In this document: positions 45,494-57,454 of the stretch, piece after piece
Position numbering within the stretch: position 1 is the stretch's first letter
Layout: each line of letters begins with the position of its first letter
NCBI GenBank assembly: GCA_019279435.1
Contig: JAAALK010000285.1
Location: 27,312,371-27,376,370, forward strand
Source: Zizania palustris
Taxonomy: Eukaryota > Streptophyta > Magnoliopsida > Poales > Poaceae
Reading direction: 5' to 3'
Length of the DNA: 64,000 nucleotides
Position numbers and translations under genes: made by a program
Notes under the pieces: generated by a model
Seen by the model: the letters and a program-made list of their open reading frames with translations, nothing else
Database searches by the model: none
What the model was told of the DNA's origin: nothing

Positions 45494-47479
45494 TGAGAAA
45501 CCAAGGGTTGGTTTCAGAGTATGTGATGAGTGATTGACAGGCTTTTACCCTCTATTTCGAAGGGGTCCCTCCGAAGGGGTTCAAAGGCTGTTTCACCGAA
45601 GGGTTCGGTGGGTTTGGTTGCTGCAGCTGTTGCAGCGGAGTGTGCCTGTCGGAGGGGTCCGACAGTACACGATGATTGGCTGTACCAAAGGTCTCAGTAC
45701 TTTGGGCGGTACACCGGAGTGTGTGCCGAAGGTTGTTTACCAGGAGAGGTCTCCGGGGTACTAGATACACTTGTCTGCTTGTCTGTGGTGCGCAGGGGAC
45801 TTCGGAGGTGACGGACGGTTCGTAGCAAGTGAACCTGGGTCAAGCGGGAGGCTTGATGCCAGGGGAGCGGGGAGCTCCGTCACGAAGGCTGTGAAGGGGT
45901 CGAGGTTGGACCTCGGGTCGAGGTGCGCCAGGAGAAGGCAGTAAGTGCGGAGCGTGGCTCTGGGTGAAGGTACTTCGAGACGAAGTCCTCAGAGGCGAGG
46001 CACTTCGAAGGGTACTCCGAATGGAGTGACTTCGGAGTATGGTGGATCAAGTCCTCAGCAATGAGGCAAGGTGTTCGAAGTGTGCTCCGGAGGGAGACAC
46101 TCGAAGGTTACCCGACGAAGGTCTCAGAAGTCGAGGTGCATCGAAGGCATGGTCCGGGTGAGGCTCGTCGAGGAGTGTGCTCGGAGGCCTTGGACGAAGG
46201 AGGGACTTCGAAGGGTGGTACTCCGAAGGTGGGGCTTCGGAGTGAAGCAGGCTTTGGAGCAAGGCTGGCTCCGGAGTGAGGTGGACTTGAGGTACTTCGG
46301 CCATGCATGGCTTCGGTACACGGACTGATGGAGTTCGAGCTGGGGGAAGCTGCGAAGCTATGGTGGTCCACTCCGAAGGTGTTGGTACGAAGGCCCAAGG
46401 GCTTTGACGGCTTCGGCTCAAAACCGTCACTGTATCGAAGGCTGACTTCGGTGAAGCGAAGGCCGTCAGGCTCAAGGCTTCTCACCGAAGCTACCGCACC
46501 CCTCGCGTGCGAAGGGGGGCTTCAGAATGGTCCAAGGCTGTAAAGGCTGACAGTGTCGGCTCTGCAAAAAGCTGACACTGTCCCCTCTGCAAAGCTGACA
46601 GAGAAGCCTCCAAATAAAGTAGACTACCTTTTGTACCCCTCTGTTCTGATGAGACAAAACCAATGTAAACCCTAGGGGTACAGTAGTCAATTCACATGGG
46701 TGAATAGTGGCTATAAATATTGGAGGCTGGGTAGGTCACATTTAACACTTTGGGCATTCATTGTAGAACTCCTGTGCTGGCCACCACACTCTTTGTATTC
46801 ATCCTGTGAGTTCAATTTTTGTGTTCCTTGTTCAAGCATCGAAGTCCTGAGTTTGTGTTCAGTTTCTGCTTGAGCATGTTTGCATACCTCGCTGCATACT
46901 TCGTTCTTTTGTGTGTGACATCAATTGACTTGAGGTAGTGCACCGAAGCCTGTCTGGGCGAAGTGTCTTTAGTGCGAAGTGTGTCTTTCAGTGTGTTCGC
47001 TCTGTGTAAACTAGAGGCTAGACCTCGCTGCTTACTAGCGAAGCCCTGATCGAAGCCCGTCTTTCTTCCCTTGTCGAAATCCTCGGCGAAGTCTGTTTAG
47101 TGTGTGTTAGACCGTCGAAGTACGAAGCCCAGCACTAGTTGCTGTCGCTAAGTATTTGGTCAAAGTCCTCAGAGGATAGTCCGCTCTTGCGAAGGGTGAA
47201 GTGCGAAGCCTGCTCGGAGCACCCTGTGTGCGGAGCCTGCACTGACTTAGCAGAGCTGATTTTTCAGGGTTGTGGGTGGAGCGAAGTATTCTTGGCTTCG
47301 AACTTTTGCTCCTTGCGAAGCCTGTGTTCGGAGCCGTCAAATACCTCCGAACCTGAACTTCGAAGGGTGTGTTCGAAGCCTGTTCCGCAGAAGACAGAAT
47401 TAAAACAGAAGGCTGTATTTAGTCTGAAATTTTAAAAGCTCCCATTCACCCCCCTCTGGTCGCCGTTTCCGGTCCAACA
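45494..47479 (+). repeat. Solo LTR K (1986 bp), copia-related ends
   Basis: TGAGAAACCAAGG...GGTCCAACA, flanked by AAAAT, with no internal region: a solo LTR formed by LTR-LTR recombination. The last 45 bases (TTCACCCCCCTCTGGTCGCC, then TTTCCGGTCCAACA) match the U5 end of C, D, G and H LTRs, so it belongs to a related copia family. The body is different and very rich in CGAAGG/CTTCGG words. A TATA box GGCTATAAATATTGG is near 46710. The several open frames inside are by-products of this repetitive GC-rich composition. Confidence 0.85.
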
Positions 47480-47684
47480 AAAATGTTCACCGCTTTGCTA
47501 TTGTTGTGATGCTGGGGATTATATCAAGAGAATCGCGTTCAGCAATAGGAAGTATAGTAAAGGTAGTGTGATCACAAATATCCCAAATGTCTGAGCTCTG
47601 GCTCATGAGATAGGCTCGCATGCGAGTCTTCCAATAAGTGTAGCCAAAAGCTTCAAGGAACGAGATTTTACCAGAGGAAGTCAT
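47480..47684 (-). pseudogene. Gag N-terminus of copia G
   Basis: ATG at 47684-47682, encoding MTSSGKISFLEAFGYTYWKT and on to a decayed end at the K insertion. It matches the starts of C, D and H gag, with a small deletion/frameshift near 47520. Confidence 0.8.
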
Positions 47685-47735
47685 GATCACTACCTAGGTT
47701 TAGAACCGGTTAAGGTATGGAAAAACCTTAACCTT

Positions 47736-47747
47736 GCTTTGATACCA
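47736..47747 (-). other. Primer-binding site of copia G (one mismatch)
   Basis: TGGTATCAAAGC on -, two bases after the LTR end. One base differs from the initiator tRNA-Met site. Confidence 0.75.
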
Positions 47748-47749
47748 CT

Positions 47750-49390
47750 TGTAGAACTGAAAGTAGCGACTAGAGGGGGTGAGTGGGCGCCTAAAAATTC
47801 TTCCAAATCAAAGACCTAATCCCAACATCCAACGCACCTTGACAGACAAATAACAGTAGCAAAGCAGATCACAGAAACTAAAGTTGTCTAGCCTAAAAAT
47901 GACTAGTGTCCTAATAAAAATGATATTAAAAATAAACTAAACTAAATAAAAATAACTGTAGTAAAAAAAATTATTCTCAAATGATTTAATAAATATTTGA
48001 TGTGAACAGGAAAAACACCTAGATATATCAATAAATATTTATATTGCAATCTGAGAATAAAGTACTAATCAAGTGAATAAAACATGGATCATCCATAAAT
48101 TAATTCAAAAATAAAACTAATATGTTGCACGTAAATCTAGAATGAAAAAATATTACTGCGACTAATTTGTTTTATATGAGCAGACTAAAAATTACCTAAA
48201 TTACCTAATTAAAATATTACGTGAGCACTAACTAGGTTTAGCAGCCAGAAAAATTTACCATGAAATCGCTAAACAGCTTCTCAGGTTAATTAATTAATTT
48301 TTGCTGAAAAATAGGAGATTAGATCAAACTTACCTTCATCCGCCCCTTCCTCCAACCTCAGCCGCAAGCACTGCCGCGCGCAGGAAATCGTGGATTGCCC
48401 TTTGCCGGTGCACCGAGCGTGCTGTGCTAATGGTTTTTTTTCGCTACTGCCTGTTGTGCGCCTGGACCCTGCGTGCTCCGTGCGCAGTGCCTACACGTGA
48501 AAAAACCATGCCCAGCTGCTTCTCTGCCAGGTAAAAAATTCACCGTGCACTGCGCCTGCTGCAACGCCTTGGCTGCCTCCCGGCTGCCCGTCTCGGCCGC
48601 CGCACCAGCGCAGAACCAAGACTTAACGCCGCTAGCCCTGTGATGACGCACTAGGCTAGCTTCTAACACAGCTCCTCGTCGATTGACGTGAACGTCAGTG
48701 GGTCCCACGGCCTAGGCGTAGCTGTAGCCTATGCCTCTTGGACACCGTGGAAAAATTTAGATCGCGGTGGCGGCGAAAGAAATTGGCGACAATGTAGATT
48801 AGATCGGTGGAAGATGACGAAGCGATGATGAAAGATGGAATGTAGATTGATTATAGAAAAACAGTCAACCATAACCCTAGGGGGTTGGGGCCTATTTATA
48901 GGCAGCCCACTAATAAAGGGAAAAGACTAATTTACCCCTAGGGTAAATTACACTGACTCTAAAATGAAATTGGAAATTACAAAAATACCCTTAGAATATT
49001 CAACTGACTCGAATAACAAATATTGTGGACTTAAATACTAAATATTAATATCCTAAATAAAGATAATAATCGGTTGTCAGTTTTGGGCCGAAACTGACAA
49101 AGCGTCCAGCGTCTTCGCACCGGGTACCCGGATTGGGCCGACCCGATCCCGTAGCTTCATCAGCCCGACAATCGCTCACCACCCGTGTACCTGAGTCAAA
49201 CCCCGGTCAACAAACCAGTGGATCCTCTGCCGCTCCTAGCCCATGTACTCAGATTGGGCCAGCCTAACTCCACGACTCCTCTGCCCAGCTGTCGCTCGCT
49301 GCCTGTGTACTGAGTCACACGCGCCCCAAACACGGCAGGTCTTCATGTCTCCTCTTTGACTTCCATTGACAATCACTCATCACATCTGGA
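47750..49390 (-). repeat. 5' LTR of copia G (1641 bp, outer end truncated)
   Basis: Nearly identical to 25020-26789 over most of its length. It lacks the first 34 bases of the LTR (on -), stopping at CACATCTGGA where element A sequence begins. It also has a gap of about 110 bp near 48470 relative to the other LTR. A TATA box is near 48890-48905. Confidence 0.85.
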
Positions 49391-51471
49391 AATGCCCAGA
49401 TTGGCCTCGACATTTTTTTGCTTAATGGAATTTTGTTCCTCTGTACTGTCGATTGGACTAGCCTTACTGGGCTGGTCTGAGTGGGCTGCGTCGGTCGGAC
49501 CGGTCATGGTAGGCCATAGTAGGCCTAGGCCGATCATACCGAAGTGGTGAAGGCGGTTTGACCGACCCTGGTGCTACGGTCAGACCGACAGTCTCTTTGG
49601 ATGATTTTTGCGGTTCGCTTCCACCTTGCTCCATAGAGGACCCCTTAGGGATTGGGACATCTTGGGACCCCCCACCTTGACGATGATAGCCTTGGATGCC
49701 ACTTCTGGACATCCTTGTGGCGTGACGGATAGTCTGCCAAAGACGTCACCTCGTGGTGCACTCATCTGATCCTGCATGTTATAAAATCCGGAGTGTACGA
49801 ATGGAGCAACATAATATGGGGTAGGGTACCTGGGAGGCAGAAAATAACATGGCGGCCACTATGCCATGGACCAATGATATGGTGGAGGAAGCGGTGGCTC
49901 CAATGGTTTCACCCATCATGGGCTGAACCCACTCTTCCGAGGAAGGATCGGCCTCGCTGGAGGTCCTGGCCGAGCATTCACCTTCTCAGCCCTCTTCTTG
50001 TGCTTCTAGAGCAGCATGTCGTATGTCACCTTTGGCTTCTTGCAATTCGTAGACGAAGATGATGCATTAGTATTCACTTTCCACACTCATACCTCAGGGT
50101 TCTTTGGCACGAGCATGTGTGTACGAGGTTCTCCGATTATGACATCCTTCCCCTTAGTAGACCCAGCCTATTCGGGCCGAATCAACACCTTGTTCCCCTT
50201 AGTAGACCCAGCCTTCGGTGTTCAAGGGAAAGGGGTCCTAATTGAGATATATCTTGGGATTTGTGTCCAACTTCAACCGTCCTTCTTTTATGGCCGATTG
50301 AACCCACTGAAGAAAAACATTACAGTTGTTAGTAGAACGGGAATGAGAATCATGTCACTTACAATAAGCCCGCTTCTTCAAGTCATCGATAATCGGAATG
50401 ACGTGACAACCTGATAAGCTTGTTTTTCAATAAAAATCAAATATCCTATCACATTTGGTCACGTCAAAAGAATACTTCACCTCACTGGACCGACTCTTGT
50501 TAGGGGACGGTCGTAACTCAGTGCAAGTAATGGGCTTGTCCTTACTAGACCAAGTCCACTCTGTAGTGTACATGTCGGCCGAGTCATCCCCACTATCCGA
50601 TGATTCCTCATCTGAGTGCTCCATGACGTGCACCTTGGCCTTAGGCTTGTTAAATGTTTTGTTGAATTTTTTACTTTTGGCTCGGTTTTCCTGAACCAGA
50701 GCCTTCTGCAGTACTTGACTAACCTCAAAGAAATCCTGGCCATCTAGTTTCTCCTTAAGTTCGGAGTGGAGACCGTTAAAGGCTAGGTCGGCCAAGTCTC
50801 TATCAGAAATGTTGAAGGTAAAACATCGGTTTGTGGTGTCCCTAAAGGGCTTAATATACTCAGAGACATTCTCGCTAGCCTTCTGTCTAACCGATGTAAA
50901 ATGTGAAAGTCTAAGCTTGGTTTCCCCAGTATAAAAATAATCATGGAACTTCTGCTCCAACTGGGCCCAAGTCTGCACGGAGTTCGGCGATAACGCCGAA
51001 AACCAAGTGAAAGCGGTGCCATAAAGCGACAGAGAGAATAATCTAAGCTTCAATCCATCCGACCCACTAGCTTTGCCACACCGCGCAAGGAATTGGCCTA
51101 TGTACTCTAGGGTGGTTCTACTACCTTCGCCGTCAAATTTTTTAAATTTAGGCACCCTAAAGCCGCGCAGGTATGGGATGGTGTCGAAGTGATCGGGGTA
51201 CGGCTTGTGGTAAACCCTAACCTGACCCCTAGGTGTCCAACCCGCACACTCCCTAAACAGCACACGAATTCGCTCCTCTATGTCATCTATGCCTCCTACC
51301 TAGGCACGTCTCTTGTGTGGGGGCGTGACATGTGGTGGTTTATCGGGGTGTCAGCCATGCAGCTCCTCCTCTCGTGGTGGCTCACGATACCGGACATACT
51401 CGGGCCTATGCGGGTGCGTGGGAGTAGGAGGTGCGGGTAGTGCGAGGAAAGGTAGCGCAGGCGCGGGTGGT
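49391..51471 (-). pseudogene. Gag of element A (central and C-terminal part)
   Basis: A 278-residue frame at 51263-50427 encodes a Ty3 retrotransposon Gag core (PKFKKFDGEGSRTTLEYIGQ, WSALSPNSVQTWAQLEQKF, YIKPFRDTTNRCF). Beyond it, near 50310-50370 on -, a zinc knuckle reads YCK-stop-HDSHSRSTNNC, with TGA in place of a Trp. From 49777 to 49464 a further frame contains an RGDVFGRL-type linker and GGTC-N-GACC palindromes translated in frame (KETVGLTVAPGS). The N-terminal part continues at 59473 beyond copia D. Protease follows at 24923 beyond copia G. Confidence 0.8.
51467..51471. repeat. Target-site duplication of copia D (GTGGT)
   Basis: GTGGT precedes TGAGGAGCC at 51472 and is repeated at 59468-59472 after CGGTCCTACA. 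Confidence 0.9.
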
Positions 51472-53118
51472 TGAGGAGCCATGCTGAATAGCGTGGGCCT
51501 CATGGCTCCAGATGTGACGAGTCATTGTCAACGATAGTCAAAGAGGACAGAAGAAGGGAGAAGATCTGTTGCGTCATGGGTCGTGTGTGACTCAGGTACA
51601 CGGGCAGCGAGCGACTGTCGGGCAGAGGGGCCGCGAAGTCGGGCTGGCCAAATCCGGGTACATGGGCTAGAAGCAGCAGAAGACCCACTGGGCTATTGAC
51701 CAGGATTGACTCAGGTACATGTGCGGTGAGCGATTGCCGGGCTGAGAGAGCTGCGGAGTCGGGCCGGCCCAATCCGGGTACCTAGTGCAAAGTCGGTGGA
51801 GGCTTTGTCACTTTCGGCGTAAAACCGACGACTGCTGATCCTGTATCGGACTGTCCAGAAGAGAAGTCGTAGTCGCTACGAAAGCTTAGCTTCCGGATAA
51901 GTCATTTGTAAATAGAAGTTTACTATTTTGTCCCTAGGCCCACAGTCAGTCAGTCGAGTTTGTAAAAATATCCTAAGGGCAGTTTAGTCTTTTCCTTTTA
52001 TTTTAGCGTCTGTAAAAACCCTAAGGGGCTGGTGGAATATTCCTAGCTATCGGGCAGCCTATAAATAGGGCCCCAATCCCTAGGTTTAGGTCACCCTTCC
52101 AGAACTTACTTTTTAATCAAGAGGGTCACTTTTATTCTTCCTGGTCTTTCCCCTTCATGCGCCGCCATTTTTGATCCTGTTCACCGTGAGTTCGGTTGTT
52201 CTTCTTCTGGCTGTGAAGATTTATTCTCTGTTCATGTCATTCGGTGGGCAGTGATTTTTGTGTTTTAAATGCTTCGATCTACGTGTGGCTGCTTCTTATT
52301 TCTGAACATTTTCCTCTCTCTGTTGCTTATGTTCTTCACGTGAGGAGTACTAGTTCTTGCTGGTCTGAAGTTCTTTTGCTGCTGTCTTTTCCGAAGGTCC
52401 CAGTTTGTGTGTTCGAAGTTTGTCATTCGGAGTTTAGCCCTCGGATCGAAGGATATCGCTTCGTTTATCATACCTCAACCAAGCTAGCTTCGAAGGTAGA
52501 GTGTAGGCTTCGATTTCGTCTTGCTGCCGTGTGTTTGGCTTCGCTTATCTTTCGAAGGTTGATTTTCTGTGTATCGTGTTCGAAGCTTTCTGTTCGAAGT
52601 TTAGGCTTCGAAGTAGATTGTTCGAAGCAAGCTTCGACACTGTCATACTTCGCTTCGAAGCATACTTCACACTTTGACACACTTGAACTAGTCTAGACTC
52701 AACATACCTTCAGCACTTCATTGTCAACCCTCGCTTGACTTCGACACTACGAAGCAGACTTCGACACTGCGAAGCAGGCTTCGACACAGCGAAGCAGGCT
52801 TCGCCAAGTTTCGAACAGGAGACAGATTTTAAACAGTAACTTCTCGTCCCATTCCTTGTGTACTTAAATTATTCTATAAAGAAGTTTGATCTGCCATGTC
52901 TTGAATATTTTGTTTATCTGCCTATTAGCACTGTATTGGTGTTTCTCTGTGTTTGACACCGGTTGTTTCTAGGCTAGATACTTTTAGACTTAGGCAATCT
53001 GTTCACACCTTATTGCTTAGTCTTTTGAGGAGCGTTGTGTGTTGGGAGCAGGCCATTGATTCGAAAGAATTTTTAGGCGCCCTTTCACCCTCCTCTGGTC
53101 GCTACTTTCGGTCCTACA
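51472..53118 (+). repeat. 5' LTR of copia D (1647 bp, internally deleted)
   Basis: TGAGGAGCCATGCTGAATAG to TTTCGGTCCTACA. A TATA box CCTATAAATAGGGCCC is near 52059. It lacks about 385 bp present in the 3' LTR (58345-58735): the join at about 52362 (GCTGGT|CTGAAG) carries the short direct repeat TGGT found at both ends of the missing piece. It contains one more GACTTCGACACTGCGAAGCA unit than the 3' LTR (52738-52805). Confidence 0.9.
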
Positions 53119-53120
53119 AG

Positions 53121-53132
53121 TGGTATCAGAGC
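53121..53132 (+). other. Primer-binding site of copia D (initiator tRNA-Met)
   Basis: TGGTATCAGAGC two bases after the 5' LTR. Confidence 0.9.
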
Positions 53133-53183
53133 CTGGTTAGGGTTTTTCCATACGTTAACCGGTTCTAAACCCTAGGAGTGATC

Positions 53184-55440
53184 ATGACGTCTCCTGGCAA
53201 GGTCCCGTCCTTGGAAGCCTATGGCTATAACTATTGGAAGACTCGCATGCGAGCCTATCTCATGAGCCAAGGTTCGGACATATGGGACATTTGTGTTCAC
53301 GCTACGTTTGTTATATTGCCAGTCGCTGAGCATGGTACTGCTGGTATCATTGCCCAGCATCTGAGCAATAGTAAGGTTGTGAACATTTTGTTTTCTGGTT
53401 TAGGTCCCACTGAGTTTGAGCGTGTGAGCCATCTCTCCACTACGAGAGAGATCTGGGCTACCCTCAAGGCACACCATGAGGGAACAGCTCAGGTCAAGGC
53501 TCGGCTCTATCAGACCTACCTGCGTGAATATGAGAATTTCACACAGAAGTCGGGTGAATCTGTTGAAGCGTTGTTTGGTCATTTTCAGTCGATCATAAAC
53601 AAGCTTCGGGACAACAAGGCTGAGGGTGCTCAGTTAGTCTCAGATCACGAGCAGGCGCTCAAGGTTCTCCATACCTTGGACCCAAAGATCTGGGAGATCA
53701 AGGTATCCTCTATCATTGAGAGCACCTCTTATGATACCTTGACCATTTCTGAGTTGTTTAGCAAGCTGAAGGCTACTGAGGTTGATATCCAGCTGAGATC
53801 AAATCTCACTAGCTCTGGATCAAAATTTCTGGCCCTTGCTACACCTTCTGTTGATCCCTCTTCTGTGAGCTGTGATGGGTTCTCTTTGATGTCTATCACT
53901 GAGGACCAGCTTGAGTCTTTGGGAGATGATGATTTGTGTCCCTTTAACAACCGGGTGCGTCGTGTTTATGACAAGAGAATGTTCAAGAGACACGACACAA
54001 AATCCGGGTGCTTTGAGTGTGGTGATCTAGGACACTTCATTGCCGACTACCCCAAGCGCAATGGACACAAGAAGGGCACCGATGATGGCTTCCACGACTC
54101 CGGCAAGCACGACAACTCTTCCTTCAACAAGGGCACCGATCGTCATCAGGAAGGGGAAGGACGATCCGTCGGGCCTCTGCTTTATGTCCTTCGGGGACAG
54201 ACCGAAGAGCCGCTCACATCAGCACCGAAGATCCCGCAAGAGCATCTGCTCAATGGCTCTTGGGGATAAGGAAGAGAAGAGCTCCTCCGATGACTCTGAC
54301 GACGACGACAATGAAAAGGTGTCATCTTATGAACGCGAAATCGTTGATTTACTTGAAAGCAATCATCAGGAGTTAAAATATCGGGAAAAACTGCTTAGGG
54401 GGGCTAAGAAGAGGATAGATGAGTTAGAGAGTGAGCTTGCCGTGGCCAACGGTAGAATTGAGAGTCTATCTTCTTCCCCTTGCTTGGGTGATAGCAGTGA
54501 GTGCCCAAAGTGTGAGGTGCTTCTGTGCGACCTGTCGACTCTAAAGTCCAGGTACACAGTAAGGGTTGATGAGAGGGACGCTTTGGCCACTAAGCTTGAA
54601 AGTGCTCAGCTGGAGCTGAAAGATGCTCAAGCCACTGTCGTCGCACCCTGTGCTGATTGCCCATCTCATCTAGCTGTCTTAGCTGAGCTGAAAGCCAAGG
54701 GCGATGAGCATTTGGGGGATTTGGACAGAGTTAGAGCTGAGCTGGTGCAGACTAGGCTAGAGCTTGAGACACTATTAGTTCCACCCACTGTCTGTGAGAA
54801 CTGTCTGTCTCTTAGAATGGAGTTGATTAAGCTGAAAGCCAAGAAGTCTGTCTAGGTAGATAGCGAGTGTGAGACCTGCTTGTCTCAGGTGGAGGTACTA
54901 GCTTCCTTGAGAGAGGAGCTAGCTGATTATCAGAATGATAACTTTTACCTCCGTTCTATCCTGAGTTGGATCAGTGCCAGAGAGCCACAGCTCGGCATGA
55001 TGATCCAACAGTTCAAGAGGCAGGATGGGTTTGGGGTAGGTTACACCTACACCAAGGCCGACTTTGAGAGTGCCATTAGTCGGGCAGTGGAGTGGAGTAA
55101 AATGACTCCTGAGCAGAGATATCCTAAGACTCACTCCATTGAGTCTTTCCAGTCTAGTCAGCCCAAGGATGGAGTTATCCAAGAACAGTCCAAAGCTCCA
55201 CCAAAGAAGCCCATTTGGGTTCCAAAGCCCAAACACTTGCACACTTCTCTAGACTCTCTTCTTGGACCCTCTCAACCCAAGAAGACTACACCAAACACCA
55301 CTAAGCCCAAGAACCCCAAGCCTCAACCACATCTCAAGAAGCCCACCTACCACTGTGAGTACTGTTAGAGAGACGGGCATCTTGCGGAGTTTTGCTTCAG
55401 GAGGAAGCGGGTTGAGAGAGCAGAGAGAGCTCGTGGTGGT
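53184..55440 (+). pseudogene. Gag of copia D
   Basis: The most plausible start is ATG 53184 (MTSPGKVPSLEAYGYNYWKT); a longer frame would need a GTG. The UBN2-type domain runs to about residue 250. The first knuckle reads CFECGDLGHFIADY, with the last Cys changed to Tyr. About 190 bp present in C and H is missing near 54137, which also shifts the frame. The coiled coil and Cys-rich stretches (54280-54855) follow, then TAG at 54853-54855 (Gln in C). After a further open stretch (54880-55368) TAG 55366-55368 falls in the second knuckle (CEYC-stop-RDGHLAEFC). Gag ends at the deletion join near 55440. Confidence 0.85.
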
Positions 55441-56120
55441 CAGGTCAATGAAAGGGAGTTTCGAGGGATGATTGGTTCGCTATTGTACTTAATGGCCACA
55501 AGACCAGACATTCAGTTCGCCGTGGGACTTTGCGCGCGTTTTTAGTCTTCACCACGCGCGTCTCATCGGCAGGCTATCAAGCGCATCTTCAGGTATCTCA
55601 CTTATGCGCCTGATCTCGGTCTTTATTATTCAGCATCATCATCTCTTGATTTATCTGGCTTTTTGGACGCCGACTTTGGTGGGTGCCGGTTGGATCGCAA
55701 GTCAACTTCTGGTAATTGCCAGTTTCTTGGTTCTTCCCTTGTCTCTTGGTCTTCTCGAAAGCAATCTGGAGTTGCTCTTTTGACCACTGAGGCTGAGTAT
55801 GTAGCTGCTGCTAGCTGCTGCTCACAGTTGGTTTGGATGATTTCCACTCTACGAGATTTTGGGTTGTTCTTTCCTACCAGAGTTCCTTTGTTTTGCGACA
55901 GCACCAGTGCTATTAGTGTAGGGAAAAACCCTTGTCTCCATTCAAAAGCAAACACATTGATGTGCGATTTCACTTTCTGCGGGATCAATATGAGAAAGGT
56001 GTCATTGACCTTGTTCATGTTGATACCCATCATCAGTTGGCTGACATTTTCACCAAACCCCTAGATCAGTCTACATTTGAGCATTTACGAGGGGATTTGG
56101 GTGTTGTGTATCCTTTCTAG
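55441..56120 (+). pseudogene. RT end and RNase H of copia D
   Basis: Joined directly to gag in a GGTCA microhomology. It reads VNEREFRGMIGSLLYLMATR, then a TAG, DADFGGCRLDRKS, TTEAEYVAAASCCSQLVWM (catalytic Glu region), and, after a one-base loss near 55946, SKHIDVRFHFLRDQ and ADIFTKPL to the TAG at 56118-56120. The YVDD part of RT is missing. RNase H acidic residues (first Asp in the DADFGG block, here preceded by a changed FLDADF) are mostly present. Confidence 0.85.
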
Positions 56121-57454
56121 GATATTTTGCGTCAGTTTTCTTCTTCTTTACTCTTTTCTTGAGTCTTTTTGTGTGTGTTCATATCTTGCATATTCACATA
56201 TCACACCTTGAGCCTGCTTCTATTATATGATTGAACTGCTTTACTTATTCTAGCTGGTACATGCTTTTGATTACTTGTCAATGATCATGCTTTGTTTCAG
56301 TTCGCTTGATATGTCTGATATCTGTCGTATGCATGGCTTTTGAGCTTTAAACTCGAAAAATGATCACCATTGCTTCTGGTAACTAGCATGTGTAGGCTGA
56401 ATGCTTTTGCTATCTGTTACATGCCTTGTAGCTAGTTCTTCACATAGATGCAAATATTCAACTTGGACATCTTTATGCCTTAACATGGAAAATGTGCTAT
56501 AAAAATGATGAAAATCCAGAAAAATGAAAATTCCATGCCTTTTTTATGCTTAAGTTGAAAAGATCCAAGTGGGTTTGCTTTGTCGCATTGCATTGTTCTA
56601 GACTGCTTACCATAGCACTTTGGTATGAACTAGGAAAGTGTAATGTATGCCAAGACCAAAGTTTTAAGCTTCTGATGGTCCAGTTCTGGCCTAGGCTTGA
56701 CTTGGTCGGTCAGCATAAGGTTTGACATGCAAATAACCCTTGGCAAAAATGAACAAGGAAAATGAAAAAAGCCTGAACTTTCAAAAGATAACAAGTTTGC
56801 TGAAGCACTTTGTTTTGAACAATGCTTATCTTGGTAGATATCAGTTAGCTTCTGCATCTCATGCTTTACTGTGCTTGTTAACTAGAAAATCTGGTGATGC
56901 TTTTGTTTGCAAAAAACTGAAAAATGCGTGCAAATGACTTTCTTTAGATATCATTTGTTGCACTGATCATGCCATGTGTCTTAGACAGTATGACGTTTGC
57001 TATACCTGCTAGATTTTGTTAATTGCATTCAATCATATCTGAGAAGCATGCCATTCCACACTCCACCTGCACCCCAGCTACATTCATCGCATATTTTGAG
57101 GGGGAGTTGCGTTTCAGGGGGAGTCTGTGTCTTTTTCGAGTGCTTGATGAGTTCACTTGTCAACAAGGGGGAGAAATTTTGGGATAAGAGTTTAAGGGGG
57201 AGTTTTTGTCCTGTTGTCTTTACTATTTTGATATCCTTGTTGATGTTTCTGAAATCGCACTCTTTTCACATTTTGGTTAACCATAATGATCACTTCTTGC
57301 TTTTGTTTGGCTTTTGATCATTAGGGTTAAACTTTTACTTTATTTTCTTCTTCTTTGCTTTCTTGTGCTTTGTTTTCGTGTTTCCACATGTGTTCGCAGG
57401 TGCTGAAGAGCTGAAGAAGTAAAGTGTTGACAATGCACTCATCACGGGGGAGAT
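56121..57454 (+). other. 3' non-coding region and polypurine tract of copia D
   Basis: 1.3 kb without supported genes, homologous to the 3' regions of C, G and H. The polypurine tract CGGGGGAGAT ends at 57454. Additional GGGGGAG runs occur at about 57100-57200, resembling secondary purine tracts. Confidence 0.75.

Larger units (their letters stand above)
25020..49390 (-). mobile_element. Copia G: Ty1/copia element of a second LTR subfamily, split by L, H and K
   Basis: Pieces with matching LTRs at both ends make one - strand element: 5' LTR 49390-47750, gag start 47684-47480, gag 45493-43129, RNase H end 28471-28176, 3' non-coding 28175-26790, 3' LTR 26789-25020. The two LTRs are nearly identical over their first kilobase and differ clearly from those of C, D and H. 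The solo LTR K lies in gag, H interrupts gag at 43128/43129, and L plus a deletion replaces protease to RNase H. The 5' LTR lacks the last 34 bp at its outer edge, so the target duplication cannot be confirmed (left candidate CAAAC). Confidence 0.8.

Noticed and set aside
45530..46543. Several open frames on both strands in solo LTR K
   Set aside because: They result from CGAAG-rich composition with few stops; no domain, no intron signals, and the whole interval is flanked by a target duplication as an LTR.
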